A stretch of 64,000 nucleotides of DNA from Pedobacter africanus (GTDB taxonomy: Bacteria > Bacteroidota > Bacteroidia > Sphingobacteriales > Sphingobacteriaceae), in the NCBI RefSeq assembly GCF_900176535.1, contig NZ_FWXT01000001.1:1426001-1490000 (forward strand), written 5' to 3'. A model generated the notes under the pieces. It did not search any database, was not told the DNA's origin, and saw only the letters and a list, made by a program, of their open reading frames with translations. Below, piece by piece: positions 54,701 through 62,565 of the stretch. A program made the position numbers and the translations under genes. The first letter of the stretch is position 1. Each line of letters opens with the position of its first letter.

Positions 54701-55059
54701 CCCAAAGCCTTCCTGTCCCTTTTTACGCCCAGAGCTGTAACCAAAACCTCTTCCAGCCCTTCGGCATTGTCAGACATCGTTACATTGACAACAGAAGAAG
54801 CGCCTACAGTAACCTCCTTAGTTGCCATACCGATTGAAGAAAACACCAGAACCGCCCCCTCCTTTACAGAAATTGTAAATTTTCCGGAGATGTTTGTCGC
54901 GGTCCCGTTTTTTGTACCCTTTTCGGTTACACTTACCCCGGGGAGTGGTAAACCCGAAGATTCAGTTACAGTTCCTGTAACTGGCTTTTGTGCATAGGCC
55001 GCTGTTGCCATCAGGAAGAACAGCAAAACGCCCCAACACCTCAAGTAAATTTGTTTCAT
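51733..55059 (-). CDS. SusC/RagA TonB-dependent outer membrane protein (no STN domain)
   Basis: The 1108-residue transporter has a signal peptide (about 1-23, ending AYAQK), a carboxypeptidase-regulatory-like domain (about 25-100, starting PVTGTVTESSG), a plug starting EEVLVTALGVKRDRKALGYA, the signature KGAKATVLYGGQGLNGVVLITTK and a barrel ending LGLNLSF. The VLYGGQGLNG variant of the usual signature is typical of the SusC subgroup partnered with SusD-like type 2 proteins. A ROK regulator gene lies 90 bases upstream on the same strand. There is no FecR/sigma partner. Confidence 0.95.
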   Translation of the reverse strand: MKQIYLRCWGVLLFFLMATAAYAQKPVTGTVTESSGLPLPGVSVTEKGTKNGTATNISGKFTISVKEGAVLVFSSIGMATKEVTVGASSVVNVTMSDNAEGLEEVLVTALGVKRDRKALGYATSTVKGDDLVKAGVPQNPFVALYGKAAGVGINIGSGGPTGGVNVNIRGAATLSVGSTNRPLFVVDGVPLFDEKTDMASRGFDPLNSFDYGSGINDLNAEDIESIDILKGAKATVLYGGQGLNGVVLITTKSGKKTKGFGITVSQQVTFDKPFTYIDFQNEYGSGTSQRLVAADSTMLRGTRVRKLPITRFSFGPRLDGSPVMLYDSVMGPYQAYPNNFIDFFRTAISPRTNVAVSGGGQFGSMRASYTNNTYKDVMQGFNQRNNTFSFNGNFNISPLATVELVSNLYSIKTKNRRPNIQGWVAAGLNRDYDYNWMKQFYRDADGYKRDLEPYGLSGLSPGMWAGQVSSILWDQNDNSDTDNKFHTVNSLKLSLQLNKEFSLISQASLDYTNTDYITENKILRLLPSRQGGKYNWNKRNTTQQQYQSMLKFEKDITNDLNVFAFAGGSYLKMSENRMYVGTGEMGLIYPDWYSIENADYTKWPGSDNRSKVQGLTRGTELLYSVFGSGTVSWKGTYYLELQARNDWSSTLLPGNRSYFYPGASFSWNFSNTLNIPKMEFGKLRLAWADVGGHVGIATGNRYFADPSFQTSQLPYPNGPIVVDGRKALLINDIKPFRKREFEVGFDSKWFKSHGVELDFSFYTNSIYNQIVGLEISPTSGWRTYNTNTGNTKNWGFEVFLKGSPLNSEKLRWDLSFTAANQYSKVVKLASGITTQVISANGGIRTVAEEGKPNGQIQGFDYKRDPNGNRIVSNSGGYVIDDTQYKTLGNINPKLYGGINSDFFVKGFNVHIGLDYKFGGTVFSYSNNYLMGNGVIKASLPFRDESQGGLAYYIDNTSGATVPWQHNQPAPATARDKVVYHDGMILDGVKEVNNGGNITYVKNDIITSAVTYYQSYISDNSTSWPPDRLFKNDYIKLREISLSYTLPKNISDKLKMQKLTITAAARNLGYLHKTLPNVDAEAALGAQGYIENSFYPSTRTFSLGLNLSF

Positions 55060-55080
55060 TGCATTAAGATTTAGAAGTAG

Positions 55081-55098
55081 TTAATAAAATTTTGTTAA
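55081..55098. promoter_or_regulatory. AT-rich imperfect palindrome between ROK gene and susC
   Basis: TTAATAAAATTTTGTTAA is symmetric except for one position in each arm, 21 bases before the susC ATG. It is a candidate operator for the ROK regulator, or a chance AT-rich palindrome. Confidence 0.3.
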
Positions 55099-55148
55099 TT
55101 GATATACTTGATTTGAAAAAAGTATTCCAGCAAAAATTCTAACGTATC

Positions 55149-56339
55149 TTAATTGAACTGGCAGTTTTCTACTACCAAAATAGCGGCACCTAAAAGTTGT
55201 GATTCATTTTTTAAGTCAGAGACTTTGATCGTTGTTTGTTCAGCCATCCTTGGGATACAAAATTCATTAATAGCGTGTTGAATTGGTGCCATCAATATCC
55301 TTCCGGCCACAGCCCCCCGCCCCCCGATCACAATAAGTTCCGGGTTAATAATGTGGATAAGTGTAGCCAGTCCTTTTCCAATTAAAAAGGCAGCATCTGA
55401 AAGTATGGAGACGGCTAAAGGGTCTCCGGCATTGGCGGCCTCCAGAAAATGGTCACCTTCCAATTTGGTAGTATCTTCAAATAATTGTGTAAGACGGGAA
55501 CTGACCCCTTTGTCAAGTTCTGCTTTGGCCCGTTCAACCAGAACAGACAATGAGGTTTCAACCTCAAGACAGCCCCTTTTTCCGCAGGAGCAGAGTTTGT
55601 TGGTTTGTGACAAGGGAATGTGACTGAACTCCCCGGCATAACCGGTATGCCCGCGAAAAAGCTTACTGTTAATGATCATTCCAAGACCTACCCCCCAATT
55701 CATGTTCACTACAAGAACTTCCTGTCTTCCTTTTCCCAGACCAAACCTGAGCTCGGCAAGGGCAATTAGACTTGAATCATTGTCAATAAACACAGGAAGC
55801 CCCAGTTCTTTACTTAAATAACCAACCAGGGTATGGTTACCTTTATCATTAAAAAAAGTGTAATTGATTCCAAGTTTTGAGCTGATAAAACCCGGCATCC
55901 CCACCCCAACACCCAATATCTGGGCAGCAGGAATTCCCGAACGGGATATATAATCTTTCAAAAATCCGGCAAGTGAAGCCATCTGACCCGAGTCATGGGT
56001 AAGCGGCAATTCCAATTGCTCAACATCCATCTTACTGTGATTGAGTAAATCATAGATTTGTACCCGGGTAACCATCTGATCTGTGGCAACAGCTACAATA
56101 TACCTTTGTTTTTCTTTATTCAACAGGTACATCGCAGCCTTCCTGCCCCCTGTTGAACGTGCCTCTTCCGATTCAACCACATAACCTTCATTTACCAAAT
56201 CATTTACCGTGCTTGTAACTAAGGGCAAACTTTTGTGTGTAAGCGTACTTAGATCTGTGAGGGTTAATACCTTACTAAAGTAAAGGTGCTTTATTACTTC
56301 CTTACGCAGCCGGTGGTTTTTTTCTACAGGAGCAGTCAC
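55149..56339 (-). CDS. ROK family transcriptional regulator
   Basis: The 396-residue protein has an N-terminal winged HTH (about 10-65, RKEVIKHLYFSKVLTLTDLS) and a ROK sugar-kinase-like domain (about 85-390). GVGVGMPGFIS, DNDSSLIALAE and the zinc motif CSCGKRGCLE (Cys250, Cys252, Cys257) are visible. ROK regulators such as NagC or XylR repress sugar genes until a sugar or sugar phosphate binds. The start is GTG at 56339, with a palindrome just upstream. It sits upstream of susC-susD on the same strand, which makes this pair the probable target. The effector is unknown. Confidence 0.92.
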   Translation of the reverse strand: MTAPVEKNHRLRKEVIKHLYFSKVLTLTDLSTLTHKSLPLVTSTVNDLVNEGYVVESEEARSTGGRKAAMYLLNKEKQRYIVAVATDQMVTRVQIYDLLNHSKMDVEQLELPLTHDSGQMASLAGFLKDYISRSGIPAAQILGVGVGMPGFISSKLGINYTFFNDKGNHTLVGYLSKELGLPVFIDNDSSLIALAELRFGLGKGRQEVLVVNMNWGVGLGMIINSKLFRGHTGYAGEFSHIPLSQTNKLCSCGKRGCLEVETSLSVLVERAKAELDKGVSSRLTQLFEDTTKLEGDHFLEAANAGDPLAVSILSDAAFLIGKGLATLIHIINPELIVIGGRGAVAGRILMAPIQHAINEFCIPRMAEQTTIKVSDLKNESQLLGAAILVVENCQFN

Positions 56340-56344
56340 GATGG

Positions 56345-56368
56345 TTAAGTTTGGTTATTTGAACTTAA
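56345..56368. promoter_or_regulatory. Inverted repeat upstream of ROK regulator gene
   Basis: TTAAGTT (56345-56351) and AACTTAA (56362-56368) are perfect arms with 10 bases between, five bases from the GTG start. The position suits autoregulation. Confidence 0.4.
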
Positions 56369-56504
56369 AAAAAATATCTCAAAAAACCAAAAACTTTTTA
56401 ATTTATTTTTTAAGATATGTAAACTTCAAAAACTGAATTTAACGATAAACTCAAGAAATTTTTATAAAACCCCTATCTTAACAACTGTTATTATACAATT
56501 TTTT

Positions 56505-57080
56505 ATGAGCACAACAAGCCCCGAATTACCTACTGAAGATTACAAGCCAGTCAGCTTTTCGCAAACAATTCTGACGGAACTGATGATCCCTGCCTATTCC
56601 AATTTCGGGGGCAAGATTCATGGTGGAATTTTATTGTCGCTAATGGATAAAGTAGCCTATGTATGCGCTGCCAAACATGCCGGCAATTACTGCGTAACCG
56701 CTTCCATCGATACAGTAAATTTTTTGGCTCCTGTAGAAGTAGGCGAACTGGTCTCACTTATGGCTTCTATAAACTATGTGGGCAATACATCGCTTGTTGT
56801 AGGGATCAGGGTAATCTCTGAAAATGTAAAAACCAATCAGGTAAAACACACCAACACCTGTTATTTTACAATGGTAGCAAAAGATGATTTCAATAATCCT
56901 GTAAAGGTTCCGGGACTGATATTGGAAAACAGGGAGCAGTTGAGACGTTTTATTGAAGCAAAAAGCCGTAAAGAGATCCGAGGCAATTACCGCAAAGAAC
57001 TGGAAGCCGTAAATATACCCGAGAAGGACGAACAATGTATGCAGCTGCTGGCGGGAGAGCGTTGCAGGATTTCCGGTTAA
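56505..57080 (+). CDS. Acyl-CoA thioesterase, hotdog fold
   Basis: The 191-residue cytoplasmic enzyme has one hotdog domain (about 15-135), with NFGGKIHGGILLSLMDKVAYVCAAKHAG, which covers the conserved helix and the catalytic-acid region of YciA/Acot-like thioesterases, and TASIDTVNFLAPVEVGELV. It hydrolyses acyl-CoA thioesters. A basic tail of about 50 residues follows. The gene is monocistronic on the plus strand and its stop overlaps the lpxB stop on the other strand. Confidence 0.88.
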   Translation: MSTTSPELPTEDYKPVSFSQTILTELMIPAYSNFGGKIHGGILLSLMDKVAYVCAAKHAGNYCVTASIDTVNFLAPVEVGELVSLMASINYVGNTSLVVGIRVISENVKTNQVKHTNTCYFTMVAKDDFNNPVKVPGLILENREQLRRFIEAKSRKEIRGNYRKELEAVNIPEKDEQCMQLLAGERCRISG

Positions 57081-58186
57081 ACCAGGTTCTTCAAATAATC
57101 AACAATCAAACTTGCAGTACGCTCTGATGCACCTGCAGTGCCCATTTTTTCCGATAGCACTTTATAGTCGTCCAGCATTTTTGCTCTCACTGCTCCCTGC
57201 AAAAGCGGCCTAAGCGTATCCATGATATTGCTGGCATTGCAATCGTTCTGTATCAGTTCTTTAACCACCTCCTTATCCATGATCAGATTTACCAACGATA
57301 TAAATCTGATTTTAACCAGCATACGCGCTATGGCCACGGAAATACTTCCCCCGCGATATACCACCACCTGGGGCACATGAAACAATGCCGTTTCCAAGGT
57401 CGCCGTGCCGGATGCTACAATTGCCGCCCGGGCCACATTCAATAAGTTATAGGTTTGTGCAAAAACAAGGGTAACATTGTCAGATTTGATAAACTGCCTG
57501 TAATAGGCCTCATCAAAACTTGGGGCCGCAGCCACCACAAAATGATAATCCGGAAAATTTGCAGTCACACCCAGCATATCAGGCAGCAGGCGTTCTATTT
57601 CCTGCCTGCGACTGCCAGGCAGCAACGCGATCACTTCTTTTTGAAGATGGTATTTCTCCCTGAATGCCGGATCTGGTTTGAAAAGCGAAATTTCATCCAG
57701 CAAAGGGTTGCCTACATAGTCCACCTCCATGCCCCAGTTGCGGTAAAAGTCCACTTCGAAAGGAAGAATGCAGAACAGTTTATCTACAATTCGCTTTATT
57801 TTGAGTACCCTCTTCTGGTTCCATGCCCATACTTTCGGTGAAATGTAATAGCAAACCTTAATGCCATTGGCTTTGGCAAATTCTGCGACCTTAAGGTTGA
57901 AGCCAGGAAAATCAATCAGGACCAGTACATCCGGCCTATACTCCATAACTGCGGTCTTACAGGCCTTAAGATTTTTAAAAATGGTACGCAGGTTCAGCAA
58001 TACTTCTGTAAAGCCCATAAAGGCCATTTCCGAATAATGCTTATCCAGAATTCCACCTTGCGCCTTCATTCTATCGCCTCCAAAATACCTGAAATCAGCT
58101 TCAGCATCAAGCCCCTTCAAGGCCTTCATTAAATTGGCGCCGTGCAGATCTCCTGATGCTTCTCCTGCGACTAAATAGTACTTCAT
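57077..58186 (-). CDS. lpxB: Lipid-A-disaccharide synthase
   Basis: The 369-residue enzyme is a GT19 glycosyltransferase that joins UDP-2,3-diacylglucosamine and lipid X into the lipid A disaccharide, at the inner membrane face. Family motifs include YYLVAGEASGDLHGANLMKAL at the start, DVLVLIDFPGFNLKVAEFAK, YYISPKVWAWNQKRV, LLPGSRRQEIERLLP and ASGTATLETALF. Length matches LpxB. It begins directly after the stop of the small membrane gene at 58187, with no spacer, as the last gene of the surE-orf-lpxB operon. Convergent overlap with the thioesterase gene is four bases. Confidence 0.96.
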   Translation of the reverse strand: MKYYLVAGEASGDLHGANLMKALKGLDAEADFRYFGGDRMKAQGGILDKHYSEMAFMGFTEVLLNLRTIFKNLKACKTAVMEYRPDVLVLIDFPGFNLKVAEFAKANGIKVCYYISPKVWAWNQKRVLKIKRIVDKLFCILPFEVDFYRNWGMEVDYVGNPLLDEISLFKPDPAFREKYHLQKEVIALLPGSRRQEIERLLPDMLGVTANFPDYHFVVAAAPSFDEAYYRQFIKSDNVTLVFAQTYNLLNVARAAIVASGTATLETALFHVPQVVVYRGGSISVAIARMLVKIRFISLVNLIMDKEVVKELIQNDCNASNIMDTLRPLLQGAVRAKMLDDYKVLSEKMGTAGASERTASLIVDYLKNLV

Positions 58187-58462
58187 TTACCTGTTGATTT
58201 TGTAAAAAAAGAAAGCAAATGCCCACAGGAACGTTGCACTGATAATGCCTCTCCCTATGTTTTCCTTATTCCGCTTAAAAAAATAATGCATCAAAAGTGC
58301 ATTTACGGCAATGCAGCCAATTAGCAGCAAATCTGCCTTGGCCAGAAAGGCAAAGCGCTGCATCAGGTACCATACCAGGCTAAGCAATATACCCGGCACC
58401 GCAAGGCCTATGCCTAAACCTGTAAATGCTGAATTTTTAATACGGCTAAATTTCTCCTGCAT
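58187..58462 (-). CDS. Small membrane protein between surE and lpxB, function unknown
   Basis: The 91-residue protein has three hydrophobic segments (about 12-32, 42-60 and 70-87) with short charged loops. It lies two bases after the surE stop and abuts lpxB, so it is translated with them. No catalytic motif is evident. Its position suggests an envelope or lipid A-linked role, which is inference. Confidence 0.75.
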   Translation of the reverse strand: MQEKFSRIKNSAFTGLGIGLAVPGILLSLVWYLMQRFAFLAKADLLLIGCIAVNALLMHYFFKRNKENIGRGIISATFLWAFAFFFYKINR

Positions 58463-58464
58463 AA

Positions 58465-59313
58465 CTACCCCAATGCTGATCCGTCTGGTGCTGGTGTATG
58501 TTTAGGCTGAGCGGGGGACACAGGCGATATTCCCGGGACATCAAAACTCCAGGTATTCAATACCGGAATGGCATGATGTGCTGTTAAATCAAACTGCACA
58601 GGCACCACCGAAACAAAACCATTTTCCAATGCCCATACATCGGTATCCTCTCCTTTATCGTAGTTTTGAAACACCCCGGTAAGCCAGTAATAGGGCCTTT
58701 CATAAGGATCTTTCCGCTCGTCAAATTCCTCTGCCCACTTGGCATTGGCCTGCCTGCAGATCTTGATTCCCTTTAAATTAGCTCCTTGCGGAAAATTGAC
58801 ATTGAGCAACGTGGCAGGCGGCAAGCCATGTTCCAACACCTGCAATGCAATGGTTTTGATGAATTTTTTACAATGACTAAAATCTGCCTGCTGTGAAAAA
58901 TCATCCAGTGAAAAACCAATTGATGGTATATTTTCAATAGCCCCCTCTACTGCGGCCGACATAGTTCCTGAATAAATGACATTAATAGAATTGTTCAGGC
59001 CATGATTAATACCAGATACACAGAGATCAGGCTTTTTACCCTTAAAAATTTTATTAACAGCCAGCTTCACACAATCAACCGGTGTGCCAGAGCATTTGTA
59101 CATTTCTACTCCCGGATAAAGGTCCACAGCATCAAAGCGAAGTGGTTTTCCAATGGTAATGGCATGACCCATGCCCGATTGCGGCCCATCTGGTGCCACT
59201 ACCACCACATTTCCTATCTCCAACATTACATCAATCAGGTTTTTAATACCCGGTGCGGTAATGCCATCGTCGTTAACAACTAAAATACTCGGTTTTGAAT
59301 ACTGCTTCTTCAT
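58465..59313 (-). CDS. surE: 5'/3'-nucleotidase SurE
   Basis: The 282-residue metal-dependent phosphatase acts on nucleoside monophosphates. The family N-terminus ILVVNDDGITAPGI carries the metal-binding Asp pair, with later GTPVDCVKLA, SGINHGLNNSINVIYSGTMSAAVEGA and INVNFP-like NVNFPQG. I set the start at the ATG at 59313 because the longer frame begins with TTG at 59409 and its extra residues are cysteine-rich and unlike SurE. The C-terminal extension (about 255-282, rich in Pro) is longer than in E. coli. It is the first gene of the surE-orf-lpxB operon, an order common in Bacteroidota. Confidence 0.95.
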   Translation of the reverse strand: MKKQYSKPSILVVNDDGITAPGIKNLIDVMLEIGNVVVVAPDGPQSGMGHAITIGKPLRFDAVDLYPGVEMYKCSGTPVDCVKLAVNKIFKGKKPDLCVSGINHGLNNSINVIYSGTMSAAVEGAIENIPSIGFSLDDFSQQADFSHCKKFIKTIALQVLEHGLPPATLLNVNFPQGANLKGIKICRQANAKWAEEFDERKDPYERPYYWLTGVFQNYDKGEDTDVWALENGFVSVVPVQFDLTAHHAIPVLNTWSFDVPGISPVSPAQPKHTPAPDGSALG

Positions 59314-59511
59314 CGTAAAAGGATTAGATCTGCTGAACCGGCAATGTGCTAAAATCACCCATTTTAGCAAACAATGCCCCGTACAACATTTGTAGCAGTA
59401 AAAGTACAAGAATTAAGGCATAAAATTCAGCATTCAGCTTATATTTGGCTGTAACTTATTAAAGCTGAATCTGTCCTATTCCCATAACAGGTTCACAACC
59501 ATAAAAAACAA

Positions 59512-62457
59512 ATGATATTACTAATGAAAAACAAATTATTGATGCTGGTCTGTTTTCTCCTAACAGGTTCAGGCTTAATGGCACAATCTGTCTACCAATG
59601 GAAAACGGCCTCTGCCGGCGGTTATACGTATAAATACGTAACCAACGATCCTACCAAAGCCCGTTTCTACACTTTAAAGAATGGGCTTACTGTTATTTTA
59701 TCGCCAAACACTAAAGAGCCCGTAATCGATTTCCGGCTCGCCGTAAGGGCAGGTAGCAATACCGACCCAAAAACAGCAACAGGACTTGCACATTACTTGG
59801 AACACATGCTGTTCAAGGGCACTGACAAGTTTGGTACTATGGATTATGCAAAGGAAAAAACTCTACTGGACAAAATTGAATCCTTGTATGAGCAATACCG
59901 GGGCACAACCGATGCTGCTAAACGCAAAGAGATATATGCTCAGATAGACAAGTTGTCGGGCGAAGCTTCCAATTTTTCTATCGCCAATGAGTACGATAAG
60001 ATGATGAAGTCGCTGGGCGGCAACTCTACCAATGCACATACCTGGTATGAAGAGACGGTATATAAGGAGGATTTCCCTTCAAATGCGGTAGACCAGTTCC
60101 TGGCATTACAGGCTGAACGTTTCCGCGCCCCGGTTTTCCGTATTTTCCATACAGAGCTGGAAGCTGTTTATGAAGAAAAGAACCGTGGTCTCGACAACGA
60201 TTCCTGGAAGATCAATGAGCAGACTTCTGCGTTGCTGTTCCCAACCCACAATTACGGACAGCAAACTACCATCGGTACCATTGAACATCTTAAAAACCCC
60301 TCGTTGGTAGAAATCAGGAAATACTACAATAAATATTATGTCCCAAATAACATGGTTATTGCATTTGCCGGAGATTTTAATCCCGACGAAATGATCAAAA
60401 AAGTGGACAAGGCTTTTGCCTATATGAAAGCCAAACCTTTTGAGCTGTATAACCCTGCACCTGAAAAACCACTGAACAGTATACAAAAAATTGACATCTA
60501 CGGACCAAGCGCAGAAAGCGTAAGGTTATCCTACAGGGGTTATGCGGAAAGCACAGACCAAAGCATGCTGCTTGACCTGATCTCCAGTATTCTTTCGAAT
60601 GGAAAGGCAGGTCTGCTGGACATCAACCTTAACAAAAAACAAATGGTTTTAAGTGCAGGAGCAGGATACCAGCAAATGAAAGATTATGGCATTTTTACCC
60701 TGATGGCCCAGCCTAAACAAGGTCAATCCCTTGAACAGGCACAGCAGCTTTTGCTGGAACAGGTTAGCATCCTTAAAAAAGGGAACTTTGATGAAAGCCT
60801 GATCAAAGCTACAGTAGCGAACAGCAAGCTGGGCTTACTGGAATCATTTGACAACAATACTTTCCGTGTAGAAGCGCTTACCAACGAGTTTATTTTAAAC
60901 CGTGGCCAGAACTGGAACAAATCATTGAACGGTCCGGACGCAATGGCAAAAGTCACCAAAAAACAAATCGTTGATTTTGCCAACCAGTTCTTTAAAGAAA
61001 ACTATGTTGTAGCCTATAAACATAAAGGCGAAGACAAAAACATTGTTAAGGTTGACAAACCAGCCATTACCCCTGTAAATACAAATGCAGGACAGGTTTC
61101 TGATTTCGCTAAAAACCTGCTTGCGCAGCCAGTTAAGCCAATTTCTCCAAAATTCCTTGACTATAAAAAAGACTTGAATTTTGGTAAAACAGGAATTGCA
61201 GATATCATTGCAGTTCAAAATTCGGACAACAGCATTTTCAGCCTGTCGTACCGTTTTGACATGGGAGCCTGGAACAACAGACTGCAGCCTTACGCGGCGC
61301 AGTACCTGAGTTTTTTGAGTACTGACAAGTATTCGGCAGAACAGATCAGCAAAGAGTTTTACAACATTGCCTGCAACTATAGTTTTAGCGTAAGCAATGA
61401 AGTTGCCACCATCAGTGTGAGCGGATTGCAGGAAAACTTTGAAAAAGCCGTAAGCCTTGTTGAACATATTTTCGCCAATTGCAAAGCTGACGAAAAAGCA
61501 CTGGAAGGCTTAAAGGCACGAATCCTGAAATCAAGGGAAAACAGTAAGGCCAGCAAAGATGCAATTATGAATGGCTTAACCGCTTATGCCCAATATGGTG
61601 CCAACAACCCGTTCAACTACACATTAAGTAATGAAGAGATCAAAAACATCACTTCAGCACAGTTGATTGATATCCTGCACAACATGAGCAATTACAAGCA
61701 TACCATTACTTATTACGGACCAAAAACCTTAAGCGATTTTACAACAGCTATCAGCAAACTGCACAAACTACCTAAGGAATTTACCCCTGTAGCGCCAGCA
61801 AAAACATTTGCCTATGCAGCCAACACCAGCAATCAGGTTTATTTTGCCGACTATGATATGGTACAATCTGAAATCCGCTGGGTACGCAATGGTGGACTGT
61901 ACAATACAGAATGGTCACCAAAAGTAACCCTGTTCAACAGCTATTTTGGTGGTGGTATGGGTTCCGTGGTTTTCCAGACCATCCGCGAATCCAAAGCCCT
62001 GGCCTATTCAACTTTTGCAGTGTTCTCTTCTCCGGATAAGAAAGAAAAGCAATACACGATGGTTGCCTATGTAGGCAGCCAGGCAGATAAGATGAATGAT
62101 GCCGTTAATGGGATGAATGAATTGTTAAATGAATTGCCTCAAAACGAAAAGGCTTTCGAAGCTTCAAAATACAATGCCCTGAACGGCATTGAAACCAGCA
62201 GAATTACAAAAACAGGCATCCTTGGTGCTTATTTCTCTGACAAAAAACTGGGCTTCGACCACGATTCCAGAATAGACGAATATGCAGGCCTAAAACCCTT
62301 AACTTTTGCCGACATCAAATCCTTCCATGGAAACAACGTAGCCAACAAAACTTATAACTATTGCATTGTTGCTTCCGAAAAAAAGGTAAAAATGGAAGAC
62401 ATGCAGAAATTTGGTACAGTAAATAAACTAACGCTGGAACAGATTTTTGGATACTAG
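59512..62457 (+). CDS. M16 family zinc metallopeptidase (pitrilysin-like)
   Basis: The 981-residue exported protein has a signal peptide (about 5-25, ending LMAQS), a first peptidase unit with the inverted zinc motif HYLEH (His94, Glu97, His98) and a downstream glutamate cluster (about 215-222, ELEAVYEEKNRG) for the third ligand, then a second, motif-less M16 unit, as in pitrilysin-type enzymes. It should degrade peptides in the periplasm. The gene is single, with a terminator 18 bases after its stop, and is divergent from surE over a 198-base gap. Confidence 0.94.
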   Translation: MILLMKNKLLMLVCFLLTGSGLMAQSVYQWKTASAGGYTYKYVTNDPTKARFYTLKNGLTVILSPNTKEPVIDFRLAVRAGSNTDPKTATGLAHYLEHMLFKGTDKFGTMDYAKEKTLLDKIESLYEQYRGTTDAAKRKEIYAQIDKLSGEASNFSIANEYDKMMKSLGGNSTNAHTWYEETVYKEDFPSNAVDQFLALQAERFRAPVFRIFHTELEAVYEEKNRGLDNDSWKINEQTSALLFPTHNYGQQTTIGTIEHLKNPSLVEIRKYYNKYYVPNNMVIAFAGDFNPDEMIKKVDKAFAYMKAKPFELYNPAPEKPLNSIQKIDIYGPSAESVRLSYRGYAESTDQSMLLDLISSILSNGKAGLLDINLNKKQMVLSAGAGYQQMKDYGIFTLMAQPKQGQSLEQAQQLLLEQVSILKKGNFDESLIKATVANSKLGLLESFDNNTFRVEALTNEFILNRGQNWNKSLNGPDAMAKVTKKQIVDFANQFFKENYVVAYKHKGEDKNIVKVDKPAITPVNTNAGQVSDFAKNLLAQPVKPISPKFLDYKKDLNFGKTGIADIIAVQNSDNSIFSLSYRFDMGAWNNRLQPYAAQYLSFLSTDKYSAEQISKEFYNIACNYSFSVSNEVATISVSGLQENFEKAVSLVEHIFANCKADEKALEGLKARILKSRENSKASKDAIMNGLTAYAQYGANNPFNYTLSNEEIKNITSAQLIDILHNMSNYKHTITYYGPKTLSDFTTAISKLHKLPKEFTPVAPAKTFAYAANTSNQVYFADYDMVQSEIRWVRNGGLYNTEWSPKVTLFNSYFGGGMGSVVFQTIRESKALAYSTFAVFSSPDKKEKQYTMVAYVGSQADKMNDAVNGMNELLNELPQNEKAFEASKYNALNGIETSRITKTGILGAYFSDKKLGFDHDSRIDEYAGLKPLTFADIKSFHGNNVANKTYNYCIVASEKKVKMEDMQKFGTVNKLTLEQIFGY

Positions 62458-62474
62458 CAAAATCTCAAAGGGTT

Positions 62475-62516
62475 AAAAATGGCCATCCGATAAAATTCAG
62501 ATGGCCATTTTTATTT
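62475..62516 (+). terminator. Terminator after M16 peptidase gene
   Basis: AATGGCCATC and GATGGCCATT form a 10-bp stem around a 12-base loop, followed by TTTTATTTT. The preceding bases are AAAA. Confidence 0.8.
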
Positions 62517-62565
62517 TAAAGCGCACAACTTGTATAATTACCATCGAAGCCTTAACTTTAATCTG

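Noticed and set aside
59314..59409. Longer surE start at 59409
   Set aside because: It begins with TTG and adds 32 residues unlike any SurE; the ATG at 59313 precedes the family's ILVVNDDG motif closely.
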